From Aegilops tauschii subsp. strangulata (lineage: Eukaryota; Streptophyta; Magnoliopsida; Poales; Poaceae), in the NCBI RefSeq assembly GCF_002575655.3, contig NC_053040.3:224888628-224952627 (forward strand): a DNA stretch of 64,000 nt. The letters are read 5' to 3'. Below, one piece after another: positions 31,270 to 44,800 of this stretch. The notes beneath the pieces are model-generated. The model was not told where the DNA came from and searched no databases. It saw only the letters and a program-made list of their open reading frames with translations. The translations under genes were made by a program, and so were the position numbers. How positions within the stretch are numbered: position 1 is the stretch's first letter; each line of letters opens with the position of its first letter.

Positions 31270-33744
31270 TGATACGTCTCCAACGTATCTATAATTTTTG
31301 ATTGTTCCATGCTATTATATTATCTGTTTTGGATGTTTAATGGGCTTTAATATACCTTTTTATATTATTTTTGGGACTAACCTATTAACTGAACGCCCAG
31401 TGCAAATTGTTGTTTTTTGCCTATTTCAGTGTTTCGCGGAAAAGGAATATCAAAGGGAATCCAAACGGAACGAAACCTTCGCGAGGATCATTTTGGAACA
31501 AACGCAATCTAGGAGACTTGGAGTGGACGTCAAGGAAGCCACGAGACAGGGTGGTGGGCGCGCCCCCACCCTCGTGGGCCCCTCGCAGCTCCACCGAGCC
31601 ACTTCTTTCGCCTATATATACTCTTATACCCTGAAAACATCCAGGGGAGCCATGAAACCACTTTTCCACCGCCGCAACCTTCTGTACCCGTGAGATCCCT
31701 TCTTGGGGCCTTTTTCAACACTCCGCCGGAGGGGGATTCGATCATGGAGGGCTTCTACATCAACACCATAGCCTCTCCGATGATGTGTGAGTAGTTTACC
31801 ACAGACCTTCGGATCCATAGTTATTAGCTAGATGGCTTCTTCTCTCTCTTTGGATCTCAATACAAAGTTCTCCTCGATCTTCCTGGAGATCTATTCGATG
31901 TAATACTTTTTGCGGTGTGTTTGCCGAGATCCGATGAATTGTGGGTTTATGAACTTGATTATCTATGAATATTATTTGATTCTTCTCTGAATTCTTATAT
32001 GCATGATTTGATATCTTTGCAAGTCTCTTCGAATTATCGGTTTAGTTTGGCCTACTAGATTGATCTTTCTTGCAATGGGAGAAGTGCTTAACTTTGTGTT
32101 CAATCTTGCGGTGCTCGATCCCAGTGACAGAAACGGAAACGACACATATTGTATTGTTGCCATCGAGGATAAAAAGATGGGGTTTATATCATATTGCTTG
32201 AGTTTATACCTCTACATCATGTCATCTTGCCTAATGTGTTACTCCGTTCTTATGAACTTAATACTCTAGATGCATGCTGGATAGCGGTCGATGTGTGGAG
32301 TAATAGTAGTAGATGCAGATCGTTTCAGTCTACTTGACACGGACGTGATGCATATATTCATGATCATTGCCTTAGATATCATCATAACTATGCGCTTTTC
32401 TATCAATTGCTCGGCAGTAATTTGTGTTGGGGAACGTAGCAGAAATTCAAAATTTTCCTACGTGTCACCAAGATCAATCTAGGAGATGCTAGCAACGAGA
32501 GGGGAGGAGTGCATGTACATACCCTTGTAGATCGCGAGCGGAAGCGTTCAAGAGAACGGGGTTGATGGAGTCGTACTCGTCGTGATCCAAATCACCGATG
32601 AACCTAGCGCCGAACGGACGGCACCTCCGCGTTCAACACACGTACGGAGCGGGGACGTCTCCTCCTTCTTGATCCAGAAAGGGGGAAGGAGAAGTTGATG
32701 GAGATCCAGCAGCACGACGGCGTGGTGGTGGAAATAGCGGGATCCCGGCAGGGCTTCGCCAAGCGCAAACGGGGAGGAAGAGGTGTCACGGGAGGGAGGG
32801 AGGCGCCAGGGCTTGGGGTGCTGCTCCCATGCGCCTCCCCACTATATATAGGGGTGGAGGGGGCTGGTTTCTTGCCCTCCAAGTCCATTGGGGCGTTGGC
32901 AAAGGTGGGGGAAAGAAATCCCATCATTTCCCTTCCCCACCGATTGTTATCCCCCCTTTTTAGGGATCTTGATCTTATCCCTTCGGGATATGATCTTATT
33001 CCTTCTAAGGTGGGATCTTGGTGCGCCTTGACCAGGGGTGTGGGGCCTTGCCCCCACTACCCACGTTCATGTGGGTCCCCCCATGTAGGTGGGCCCCACT
33101 TCAGAACCTTCTAGAACCTTCCCGGTACAATACCGAAAAATCCCGAACATTTTCCGGTGGCCAAAATAGGACTTCCCATATATAAATCTTTACCTCCGGA
33201 CCATTCCGGAACTCCTCGTGACCTCCGGGATCTCATCCGGGACTCCGAACGACTTTCGGATTTCCGCATACTAATATCTCTACAACCCTAGCGTCACCGA
33301 ACCTTAAGTGTGTAGACCCTACGGGTTCGGGAGACATGCAGACATGACCGAGACGACTCTCCGGTCAATAACCAACAGCGGGATCTGGATACCCATGTTG
33401 GCTCCCACATGTTCCACGATGATCTCATCGGATGAACCATGATGTCGAGGATTCAATCAATCCCGTATACAATTCCCTTTGTCAATCGGTACGTTACTTG
33501 CCCGAGATTCGATCGTCGGTATCCCAATACCTTGTTCAATCTCGTTACCGGCAAGTCACTTTACTCGTACCGTAATGCATGATCCCGTGACCAAACACTT
33601 GGTCACATTGAGCTCATTATGATGATGCATTACCGAGTGGGCCCAGAGATACCTCTCCGTCAAACTAAGGGAAATACTTACGCTACTTTGCTGCATCACC
33701 CTTTCCTCTTCAAGGGAAAACCAACGCATGCTCAAGAGGTAGCA
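31270..33744 (+). repeat. Sabrina-like 3' LTR, interrupted by an Angela-type LTR fragment
   Basis: LTR sequence at 31270-32424 and 33661-33744. Compared with the 5' LTR, about 300 bp (equivalent of 26950-27260) have been replaced by the Angela-type piece. TATA box at 31613-31620. Confidence 0.85.
32425..33660 (-). mobile_element. truncated reverse-oriented Angela-type Ty1/copia LTR
   Basis: Starts TGTTGGGGAACGTAGCAG, the reverse complement of an Angela/WIS-type LTR end, and continues with characteristic phrases (GGACTTCCCATATATAAATC, CGGGTTCGGGAGACATGCAG). It stops in the middle of the LTR at about 33660 without a TG...CA border. No target duplication is present because flanking host LTR was lost with the missing part. 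The ORF at 32695-33114 is LTR sequence. Confidence 0.75.
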
Positions 33745-34305
33745 GGACCCACCGGAAGGGCCTCTGTATTTCTTGAAAAAAACGTTCCCCCCGCTGTCAG
33801 CTCGGACCCACCAGCTATATCTTCGCACACAAGGAAGTGCCTCCTTATTATGCCCAAAAAATGAATACTCCCCCTGCTAGCTGGGACCCACCATTGTGGG
33901 AGGCTGACTTGTGGGCCTACTAAGATGACGGGGACGGAGGGCTTTGTCAACTTAGTCAATATATGAACGATTCTAGCTCAAGTGACCGTACGATGTCCAT
34001 CCAACGGCCGTAGTGCTTCTTCAACCTCTGGTCTTCTCGCTCCAGCCGCCCAAAGCAGCGCCGGTCGTGCCGCCTGCTCCTGCCTCCCGTGGCCGGCTGT
34101 GCTGTCGTGGAGGCCTCACCGTCCCCTACTACTCCCACCGTTGGCCAGGCCATCCCTCCACTCACCCACACCCCCTGTTATTCTGCGCGACGGCAGCCTC
34201 ACACCAAAGCCAAACCAGTGAACCCTCGTACTCCTCTTCGTGTGGGCATCCACTGCCGCGTCTTCCCCGGCTCCGCGTTGTCCCCTTCCTAGGCCTCGTC
34301 GTCGT
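33745..34305 (+). mobile_element. CACTA-type host element, piece 2 (end of unit A, start of unit B)
   Basis: Continues exactly from 12617 after the Sabrina-like element. Sequence such as GGACCCACCAGCTA is repeated at 33815 and 45974. Unit B begins at about 33900 with GAGGCTGACTTG and is cut at 34305 by the LARD. Confidence 0.5.
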
Positions 34306-37300
34306 TGTAACGCCCCGAGACCGACGCTCCAGATGCCTTCCATGTTATGCGTGGCCGCCGTGTGTTTCATTTGTATGTTGCATTTCATCATAGCATCATG
34401 CACATTGCATCTGCATGTTTTCATAAAGTTTGCATCCGTTCGTAGTTGCCGCGTCCCTCCTCGCCTCCATTGACCTTTCTCAGTCCAACCAATCTTTTTT
34501 TGTCCGACCATTTGACCCTCTCTGCACAGTGCACTGACCACCTCGCGCGCGCCCAGAAGTTGTCCCGAACCCAACCCGCTATGTCATGACCAATGGGTCC
34601 GGATCATCCCCTAACATCTACAAAATATCTCTGGCTTCTTATTTGGGCTTCCCTAGCCTATTTTTCTCGGCCGCCCGATCTAAATCAGAGGGTCCAATTA
34701 GACCTCTACCCAAAAATCCACTTGCTATATAAAGACCAACCCTAAAATCTAGGGACATGTCCCATCGATCCCTCTCGGCGCTGCCACTCCACCAAAACTC
34801 CCTCGGGATCCATCCCCATTCTTCTTCCAATCAGCCCGCAAGCCTCCTCCCTCGATCCATCCAACCAGCACCGCTCGCCCGATTCCCCTGTCACCACAAG
34901 CCCACCGGAGCACCAGGAGCCCTCCAGCCCTTGCTCCAGCGCGCCTCCTACCCCGAGCTCCTCTCGTGCTCCTCCCATGGCGCCCTCGTTCCCGAGCACG
35001 TCGACCCCGCCGCCTCGAACTCCCGTGCCGAAGCACCACCTCGCGCGCCTCCTTCCTTAAGCAGGAGCTCGACCTGCTGCTGGCGACCTCGCCCTCCGTC
35101 GACCTAGACTACCAGACCGGCCCCGTCGCGTCGCCTCTCCTTTCCCTCCCTTCCTATGGTTCCTTCCTTCCCCTCTCACGTCTCGCCCCTCTCTGTGTTT
35201 TCCTCGCATAAGCACCACACCATGGCTGCGCCCCACCAAAGCATGAAGCTCCAAGTCCGCCAGCCCGCCTCCGCTTCGATCCGGCAGGGAACGGGACCCC
35301 GGTGACCTCCTTCGACCGGATCCGGGTCCGCCTCCCTCTGCCCGTCCCTCTCCTTCTCGTATCTCCTTCCTCCCTCTCTACCACTTCTCTAAATTTATTT
35401 CCCTGCCATGGCTTTGCAGCTGCGCCACCACCCTGCTTCGTTCGTCGCCGCCTCCGCAAGATCCGACGAGGCCCTGTGTTACCAGCCTCCTCCTGCCGGA
35501 GTCGCCCGAGCGCCGCCGTGCCACATCGCCCAAGTCCCGCCTCGCCAAGCCCCTGCATCGCGCCGCTGTTCCCCTGCTGCTGTTTCTTCAGAAACGAGCA
35601 GCAGCAACTCGAGTTGCTCGCCCCTCTGCTTCGCACGCTGGACCGCCAAGTCCCTCCTGCGTGCCAAGGCCCAGCCTGCGCCCCGCGGCCTGCCTCCACC
35701 TCCTCACCAACGGGCTCGGCCCATGGTGAGCAGTCCAGCCACGCCCAGCAGATCCAGCCTGCATATGTTTTTTTCCTGTGCGCTGCGATTTTCCTATTTG
35801 TTCATAAAACTGCATATTTACAGTTTGCCCCCTATTGTCATGCATATAATAACTCAACAACCATGCACCGGATTAAAATGATTTAAACATGTAAAATGCT
35901 TAGATTTTCATCTAGTTTCATAATATTCCACTTTCATCCATGTTAAAATGCTTAAATTGTTGTTTGCTTTAATTTGCTCAAATGCCATGTTAAAATGATT
36001 TATTTCATAACTAAATAACCGTTGCTCGGATTTAAATAAACTTTATATGTAAATGGGGTAGAAAAATGCATAGATTAACATGGTGCACTTCATTTTGTTG
36101 TTTAACAACATTAAAATATGGTTTAGGGCAGAACAGTACCATAACCAAAATATGCAAATGGGGATTTTCCGGAATTGTTGTTTGTTGTTCCGGCCTCATT
36201 TAAACTTGCCTAGATAGATAGTCTTACTATGCTTCACCTCTTGCCATGTTTAATAATATTTAATATTGTTGGGTACATAAACGAGAGAGAACTAAATATT
36301 TGATGTGGTGTTTCGTCAATATGCAAGTCGTTGCATACTGAGCTCCACTTAATTTGTAGTATTGTTTGTGCACCTTGCCATGCCATGCCTCATTAAATCG
36401 GACATGCATCATACTTGATTTTGCATCATGCCATGCTTATGTGTTGGTTGTTTACCATGTTGTTTGTTTCTTTCCGGTTTACGTCTCTCGTTAGCTTCGG
36501 TTTCGTTCCGGAGTTGTGAGGATTCGTTCGACTACGTCTGTTTGTCTTCTTCATGGACTCGTTCTTCTTCCTAGCGGGATTTCAGGCAAGATGACCATAC
36601 CCTCGATATCACTTCTATCTTTGCTTGTAAGTTGTTTTGCTCTATTGCTATGGCGCGCTACCTACCACTTGCCATATCATGCCTCCCATATTGCTATGTC
36701 AAGCCTCTAACCCACCTTTCCTAGCAAACCGTTGTTTCGCTATGTTACCGCTTTTGATCAGCCCCTCTTATAGCGTTGCTAGTTGCAGGTGAAGATGAAG
36801 TTTGTTCCATGATGGAACATGGATATGTTGGGATATCACAATATCTTTTATTTAATTAATGCATCTATATACTTGGTAAAGGGTGGAAGGCTCGGCCTTA
36901 TGCCTGGTGTTTTGTTCCACTCTTGCCGCCCTAGTTTCCGTCATACCGGTGTTATGTTCCTTGATTTTGCGTTCCTTACGCGGTTGGGTGATTTATGGGA
37001 CCCCCTTGACAGTTCGCTTTGAATAAAACTCCTCCAGCAAGGCCCAACCTTGGTTTTAACATTTGCCACCTAAGCCTTTTCCCTTGGGTTCTGCAGACTC
37101 AGGGGTCATCTTATTTTACCCCCCCCCCTGGGCCAGTGCTCCTCGGAGTGTTGGTCCAAACTAGAGCCACTTGCAGCGCCACCTCGGGGAAACTTGAGGG
37201 CTGGTTTTAGTTGTACGTAGTGTTCATCCGGTGTGTCTTGAGAACGAGGTACGTGCGACTCCTATCGGGATTGTCGACACATCGGGTGGCTTTGCTGGTC

Positions 37301-38204
37301 TTGTTTTACCATTGTCGAAATGTCTTGTAAACCGGGATTCCGAGACTGATCGGGTCTTCCCGGGAGAAGGAATATCCTTCGTTGACCGTGAGAGCTTATA
37401 ATGGGCTAAGTTGGGACACCCCTGCAGGGTATAAACTTTCGAGAGCCGTGCCCGCGGTTATGTGGCAGATGGGAATTTGTTAATGTCCGGTTGTAGAGAA
37501 CTTGACACTTGACTTAATTAAAATACATCAACCGCGTGTGTAGCCGTGATGGTCTCTTCTCGGCGGAGTCCGGGAAGTGAACACGGTTCTTGTGTTATGG
37601 TTGTGCGTAAGTAGTTTTAGGATCACTTCTTGATCACTTCTAGCTTCACGACTGTTGCGTTGCTTCTCTTCGCGCTCTTATTTGCGTATGTTAGCCACCA
37701 TACATGCTAGTGCTTGCTGCAGCTCCACCTCACTACCCTTTCCTACCCATAAGATTAAATAGTCTTGATCTCGCGGGTGTGAGATTGCTGAGTCCTCGTG
37801 ACTCACAGATTCTACCAAAACAGTTGAAGGTGCCGATGACACCAGTGCATGTGACGCAACTGAACTCAAGTGGGAGTTCGATGAAGACCTTGTTCGTTAC
37901 TATGTTTGGTTTCCAGATGATCAGTAGTGGAGCCCAGTTGGGACGATCGGGGATCTAGCATTTGGGGTTATCTTCTTTTCATTTGGTTTTGACCGTAGTC
38001 GGTCTATGTGTGTATTTTGGATGATGTATGAATTTATTTATGTATTGTGTGAAGTGGCGATTGTAAGCCAACTCTTTATCCCATTCTTGTTCATTACATG
38101 GGATTGTGTGAAGATGACCCTTCTTGCGACAAAACCTACAATGGGTTTTGCCTCTAAGTCGTGCCTCGACACGTGAGAGATATAGCCGCATCGTGGGCGT
38201 TACA
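34306..38204 (+). repeat. LARD 5' LTR
   Basis: TATA box TATATAAA at 34726-34733, followed by a CpG- and proline-codon-rich block (about 34800-35750) in which several ORFs of 60-190 codons are open by composition; these frames are not preserved between LTR copies. The remaining 2.4 kb is AT-rich. A run of C at about 37120 differs in length from the copy at 44673. Confidence 0.8.
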
Positions 38205-41200
38205 AGTTGGTAATCACAGCCATCCCCGACTTAGGAGCCCCCTGCTTGATCGAATCGCTGTCGTTGTTGAGTCTAGAACAAAATGTTTTGAGTCTTAGGA
38301 TTATATATATCGGAGAGTAGGATTCTTTTTACTCCTCAGTCCCTTCGTCGCTCTGGTGAGGTCTCCTGACGTAGATGTTTTGACTTTCCTCTCCTCAAAT
38401 TTCACTAAAAAAAATTTAGGATCACGCGGGTATCTTGGAATCGTTTCGATGGTTTTGTGACGAGAACATTGTTCTTGGTGCCTCCTGATATTTAGGGGTT
38501 GTGGCAGTGTCCCGGGGAGTTGAGCTCCGAGGTGTTGTCATCACAATTTTATCGTTGCAGTTCTGGAATACCTGAGTTTCGCCTACATCGAAAATCTCTT
38601 TTATGCAGTTGTTGGTGAGATCACCTCGACGCCACCCAGTACTGGGGCGGGAGTTCGGGAGTATTGCCATAGCTCGTATAACGAATGCTTTTTGAAGGTT
38701 GAGGTACATTCCGAAGTTTTCTTGGTTATGTGTTGATGGATGGATACAGCTGGATCTAGGGATTGTTAGTTTGGGTGAGATATATTGTGTCCCCTGTATC
38801 CCCAACACCAGATTGCATAACCAGAAAGTTTCGCGAGTTTTATAAGTGGGAATTCATGTATCTCGTAGGATATCTTTCCAACACACACATGATACGATGT
38901 GGGATCTATCATATGTTTGTTTCCGGCTTATTCTGCAAGCCAATCCTTTGTTTTGTTTTGTGGTATTCGAGTTGCTTCATTGTCAAGTGTTGATTCCCTA
39001 CCTTATTCTAGGTGGTGTTCTCATATTTCTATGGGGATACTAATCCTTCTTGACCATCGAGATTGCCATCTTAATTCTATTTCCAACCGGTGCGTTTCTC
39101 TTCGAGATGATCCCATCATTCTTCCCATCCGGAAGATCAATTATAAGTTTTCTCAACGGTGTTTATTCCATCTGCCCCAAGTTCCCTTTGTTTTCCCGCC
39201 CTCCCACCCTTTTTCTTCAAGGACTAAGATTTCTTAACCAAGTATCATTTTTATTGATGCGAAGTCTCTTCATTCTTTTCTTTCAATGTTCTTATCCAGT
39301 GATTTCCCATGAAGATATTAACGGAGCTTCAAGTTTATTATTCTTCGTTCTTTTTGTTCTCCGGTGGACTCAAGTCAAGCTTTCAGTGTTGATCGTATTC
39401 TTTTCCTCGTTTCAAATGCTTTCTCATGTCGGTGCATCTCTTAATCATCCACCTCTTGCTATTCATGTTATCTGGAGTGCTGAAGATATCTCAGAAGATT
39501 CGCATTTCCATTCCTAATCTGTTCAAGCTATCTCGAGGTTGTTATCTCTTTTGAGCCATTTAATTCAACCGGCGCAATCTTTCTTTTAATCATTCAACAG
39601 TGTATCTTTTGAGTGGGCCCTAACCCATAGGTCTTTTTCCAGGATCTTACCTGACTCTTCTAATTTTTCTGGAGTTATTCTCAAATTCATTTCAAAGTTT
39701 GACGTAAGAATGAATTTTCATCAGTCATATGTCTTTCTCCAAGATCTTTCAAATTCTTTCATCGTTGGTTCATCATTTCTATTATCCATTGTTCCGGAGT
39801 GTCTCAATAATTTTGGTGGTATTTCTCGTCGTCATTCTCGGATTTTGAAGACCGAAGAAGAGTTCCTCTTAAATCCTTACCCGTTCTTCCAAAGATTCAT
39901 ACCTCTAGCTTATGCCATCCTCTCATAATTATTTTCGATTGTGAGAATTCCTTTCACCCATCCAGCGCAATTCATGAGTCTTTTCAGTTTGATTCTCTGA
40001 AGGCCATCATTTCAGAAGATTTATTCATTCTCAACATTCAGCTCTCGCTCTCCAAATCTTACCGGTGCATCGTTCAAATATCCTCTAATCAGTTCATGAT
40101 ATCTTTGTTTCACTTGTATCTAAATTCTCTCAAGTATCTTCGTTCATTTTCTAATTCTTCGCGGTGTTTTTTATCTTTTCTTCGTTCATTTTCAATTCTT
40201 ACGGTGGTTCGTTCAAGAGTTCTCTTCCTTCGTTATCATATAGATTCATTCGTTCTTTCCAATCCTACCGGTGGTTCGTTGAAGACCTTCCCAAGTTTGC
40301 GCCATATATATCTTAATCCTTTCTACGAGAATAAGTAGTATGCCAAATCCATTGCTTGTCATCAATTTAATTGGTGAAGGATGAGCATAATGTAATTCTT
40401 ATTCTTGTTTCATCGAGTAAATTCAATTCCTTATTCCGGAGGTTCATCAAAATTCTTGTTTTCATTTGTTCATCTTTTTTCCGGAGTTCCAAGTTTTCTC
40501 GGTTATATCATTTCAAAGCTCCACCCAAATCATTGCAAGGCTTCACCTTGTGTTGTCAACTTCTCTTTCTTTTTATCATCCTTTTATTACCGGAGTTCTT
40601 CATGGAGGCTCTACATGGTGCTTCGTCAAGGATTCCTTTCATTCTTCAATTGTTCTTCAAGATTTCTCTCGGAGTTAAGATCCGTCAAGCTATACTCTAA
40701 GATAAACATGGTGCTCAACACATGTTTGCCTTGAGGAGTTCAAGCATTCTTCATCTTGCATTCCGAGGTGCAATTCTTTCTACCTTATCTTTTGAGGTGG
40801 TGCTATGTCATTCTGGATAATTTCCCTTCGGGTTCATGATTCACAAAGTTTTCAAGAGTGACATATTTAAATCCATCATTTTATCTTTGTTCAAGAGATC
40901 TTTTCAACCAATCAATCTTTTTGTTGGAGTTGTATTGGGTTATATTTCACCTATAGCCTTCCCTAAGGAATGTAGCTATTTGTGGTGTTTATCAATGATC
41001 AAATTTTCTCCTTCTCATCTTGGTGAAGAAGTTTTCTTCTCCTTGTTGATCTCAATCCAATCAACTGTTTCCGTAGTGGCAGAATTTCGCCTCTATCTTG
41101 AGAAGTTTTCTATAAGCCCACTACAAGCTTATTCGTTTCGTTGTTGGTTTTTCCAACAACTCCGTTCTAACCTTCTTGGAAGGGTGCTTTCCAAGATCAT

Positions 41201-41865
41201 TGGTGGCAGAAGTTGGCATTTTCTTCTCCATTCCTTTATTCCAATGATCTATCTTCTATTTTTTCTTCCGGAGGCATGGTGATGTTGCTCTCTTCGCTCA
41301 TCATCTCGAATTGTGAGGATCGTGTTCTTTTCTTACTAATCCATTTAACTGGAGTGTTGTGTCTATCATTCCTCTTTTAACCGAAGTCTCATCCAAGTGC
41401 TTTCATTTTGCCAAGTTCATATTCTATCCCTCCCATTTTCCAACTGGAGCGTTATCGTAATTGATCCTTATCGTTCCTTGTACATCTCGTTTCAACCGGT
41501 GTGCTTGCATGTACTTCTCGTCCATTGTTCTCGTCATTCATAACTTTGCAAATTCCAAAGTTCACATGGTGTTCCTTGTTTCTCTTTTCTATCGGTGTGG
41601 TCATATTCTTTTCGTTCGTGAAGCTTTTATTTCCATGTTTTTCAACCTACAAGGTTCTTGTAATGGTCCTTGTTCCTCTTGCTGAACGGAGTGTTTTAAA
41701 TTTTGTTCACCTCCGTCGTGTCATTTCTTCAAGCTTTGCGACCTAAGGTTCTTTGGTTTCACTCGTTTGTCAAAGAAGCAACTTTGTTTTACCTCTTCCT
41801 CTTCCATTTCTCTCCGGTGCCATCTTTAGATCTCGGGACGAGATCCTCTTGTAGTGATGGAGTGT
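38205..41865 (+). other. LARD internal domain, non-coding
   Basis: Starts with AGTTGGTAATCACAGCC, a degenerate primer-binding site. There is no retroviral domain in any frame. From about 39050 to 41850 the plus strand is strongly C/T-rich, with recurring phrases such as CCGGTG and TTCATTC. The ORFs here (longest 155 codons at 39050) are Phe/Leu/Ser-rich products of that composition. Confidence 0.7.
41829..41845 (+). other. hairpin near the LARD 3' LTR
   Basis: GATCTCG / loop GGA / CGAGATC, a 7-bp perfect stem ending 20 bp before the 3' LTR. It occupies nearly the same place as the AGGA-loop hairpins of the Sabrina-related elements. Confidence 0.65.
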
Positions 41866-44800
41866 TGTAACGCCCCGAGACCGACGCTCCAGATGCCTTC
41901 CATGTTTTGCGTGGCCGCCGTGTGTTTCATTTGTATGTTGCATTTCATCATAGCATCATGCACATTGCATCTGCATGTTTTCATAAAGTTTGCATCCATT
42001 CGTAGTTGTCGCGTCCCTCCTCACCCTTTCTCAGTCCAACCGTTCTTTTGTTGTCCGACCATTTGACCCTCTCTGCACAGTGCACTGACCCCCTCGCGCA
42101 CGCCCGGAAGTTGTCCCGAACCCGACCCGCTCTGTCATGACCAATGGGTCCGGATCATCCCCTAACATCTACAAAATATCTCTGGCTTCTTATTTGGGCT
42201 TCCCTAGCCTATTTTTCTCGACCGCCCGATCTAAATCAGAGGGTCCAATTAGACCTCTACCCAAAAATCCACTTGCTATATAAAGACCAACCCTAAAATC
42301 TAGGGACATGTCCCATCGATCCCTCTCGGCGCCAACACTCCACCAAAACTCCCTCGGGATCCATCCCCATTCTTCTTCCAATCAGCCCGCAAGCCTCCTC
42401 CCTCGATCCATCCAACCAGCACCGCTCGCCCGATTCCCCTGTCACCACAAGCCCACCGGAGCACCAAGAGCCCTCCAGCCCTTGCTCCAGTGCGCCTCCT
42501 ACCCCGAGCTCCTCTTGTGCTCCTCCCATGGCGCCCTCGTTCCCGAGCACGTCGACCCCGCCGCCTCGAACTCCCGTGCCGAAGCACCACCTCGCGCGCC
42601 TCCTTCCTCAAGCAGGAGCTTGACCTGCTGCTGGCGACCTCGCCCTCCGTCGACCTAGACTACCAGACCGGCCCCGTCGCGCCGCCTCTCCTTTCCCTTC
42701 CTTCCTATGGTTCCTTCCTTCTCCTCTCATGTCTCGCCCGTCTCTGTGTTTTCCTCGCAGAAGCACCACGCCATGGCTGCGCCCCACCGAAGCTTGAAGC
42801 TCCAAGTACGCCAGCCCGCCTCCGCTTCGATCCGGCAGGGAACGGGACCCCGGTGACGTCCTGCGACCAGATCCGGGTCCGCCTCCCTCTGCCCGTCCCT
42901 CTCCTTCTCGTGTCTCCTTCCTCCCTCTCTACCACTTCTCTGAATTTATTTCCCTGCCATGGCTTTGCAGCTGCGCCACCACCCTGCTCCGTTCGTCGCT
43001 GCCTCCGCAAGATCCGCCGAGGCCCTGCGTTCCCAGCCTCCTCCTGCCGGAGTCGCCCGAGCGCCGCCGTGCCACATCGCCCAAGTCCCGCCTCGCCAAG
43101 CCCCTGCATCGCGCCGCTGTTCCCCTGCTGCTGTTTTTGTTCTTCAGAAACGAGCAGCAGCAACTCGAGCTGCTCGCCCTCTGCTTCACACGCTGGACCG
43201 CCAAGTCCCTCGTGCGCGCCAAGGCCCAGCCTGCGCCCCGCGGCCTGCCTCCACCTCCTCACCAACGGGCTCGGCCCATGGTGAGCAGTCCAGCCACGCC
43301 CAGCAGATCCAGCCCGCATATGTTTTTTTCCTGTGCGCTGCAATTTTCCTATTTGTTCAGAAAACTGCATATTTATAGTTTGCCCCCTGTTGTTCATGCA
43401 TATAATAACTCAACAACCATGCACCGGATTAAAATGATTTAAACATGTAAAATGCTTAGATTTTCATCTAGTTTCATAATATTCCACTTTCATCCATGTT
43501 AAAATGCTTAAATTGCTGTTTGCTTTAATTTGCTCAAATGCCATGTTAAAATGATTTATTTCATAACTAAATAACCGTTGCTCGGATTTAAATAAACTTT
43601 ATATGTAAATGGGGTAAATGCATAGATTAACATGGTGCACTTCATTTTGCTGTTTAACAACATTAAAATATGGTTTAGGGCAGAACAGTACCATAACCAA
43701 AATATGCAAATGGGGATTTTCCGGAATTGTTGTTTGTTGTTCCTGCCTCATTTAAACTTGCCTAGATAGATAGTCTTACTATGCTTCAACTCTTGCCATG
43801 TTTAATAACATTTAATATTGTTGGGTACATAAACGAGAGAGAACTAAATATTTGATGTGGTGTTTCGTCAATACGCAAGTCGTTGCATATTGAGCTCCAC
43901 GTAATTTGTAGTATTGTTTGTGCACCTTGCCATGCCATGCCTCATTAAATCGGACATGCATCATACTTGATTTTGCATCATGCCATGCTTATGTGTTGGT
44001 TGTTTACCATGTTGTTTGTTTCTTTCCGGTTTACGTCTCTCGTTAGCTTCGGTTTCGTTCCGGAGTTGTGAGGATTCGTTCGACTACGTCCGTTTGTCTT
44101 CTTCATGGACTCGTTCTTCTTCCTAGCGGGATTTCAGGCAAGATGACCATACCCTCGATATCACTTCTATCTTTGCTTGCTAGTTGTTTCGCTCTATTGC
44201 TATGCCGCGCTACCTACCACTTGCCATATCATGCCTCCCATATTGCCATGTCAAGCCTCTAACCCACCTTTCCTAGCAAACCGTTGTTTGGCTATGTTAC
44301 CGCTTTTGATCAGCCCCTCTTATAGCGTTGCTAGTTGCAGGTGAAGATGAAGTTTGTTCCATGATGGAACATGGATATGTTGGGATATCACAATATGTCT
44401 TATTTAATTAATGCATCTATATACTTGGTAAAGGGTGGAAGGCTCGGCCTTATGCCTGGTGTTTTGTTCCACTCTTGCCGCCCTAGTTTCCGTCATACCG
44501 GTGTTATGTTCCTTGATTTTGCGTTCCTTACGCGGTTGGGTGATTTATGGGACCCCCTTGACAGTTCGCTTTGAATAAAACTCCTCCAGCAAGGCCCAAC
44601 CTTGGTTTTAACATTTGCCACCTAAGCCTTTTTCCCTTGGGTTCTGAAGACTCAAGGGTCATCTTATTTTACCCCCCCCCCCGGCCAGTGCTCCTCGGAG
44701 TGTTGGTCCAAACTAGAGCCACTTGCAGCGCCACCTCGGGGAAACTTGAGGGCTGGTTTTAGTTGTACGGAGTGTTCATCCGGTGTGTCCTGAGAACGAG

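Larger units (their letters stand above)
12618..33744 (+). mobile_element. Sabrina-like gag-only gypsy-type LTR retrotransposon with two nested elements
   Basis: The LTRs begin TGATACGTCTCCAACG and end GAGGTAGCA/AAGGTAGCA. The perfect 5-bp target duplication GGACC lies at 12613-12617 and 33745-33749, proving that both outer ends belong to one insertion. Components: 5' LTR in two parts (12618-12805 and 25888-27347), internal domain 27348-31269, 3' LTR 31270-33744. Only a gag-like gene is present; there is no protease, reverse transcriptase or integrase, so it depended on another element in trans. A Tat-lineage gypsy interrupts the 5' LTR and an Angela-type fragment interrupts the 3' LTR. Confidence 0.85.

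Noticed and set aside
32425..33660. A new plus-strand LTR element starting TGTTGGGGAACG
   Set aside because: This is the reverse complement of an Angela-type LTR end; no internal domain or second LTR follows.
38763..41282. Phe/Leu/Ser-rich ORFs up to 155 codons in the LARD core
   Set aside because: C/T-rich composition gives stop-poor frames; no conserved domain, and no membrane-protein family was recognised despite the hydrophobic look.
42490..43397. ORFs of 264 (plus) and 230 (minus) codons in the LARD 3' LTR
   Set aside because: Same GC-rich leader block in the 5' LTR (35000-35750) has the frames broken elsewhere; no domain; opposite strands are both open.
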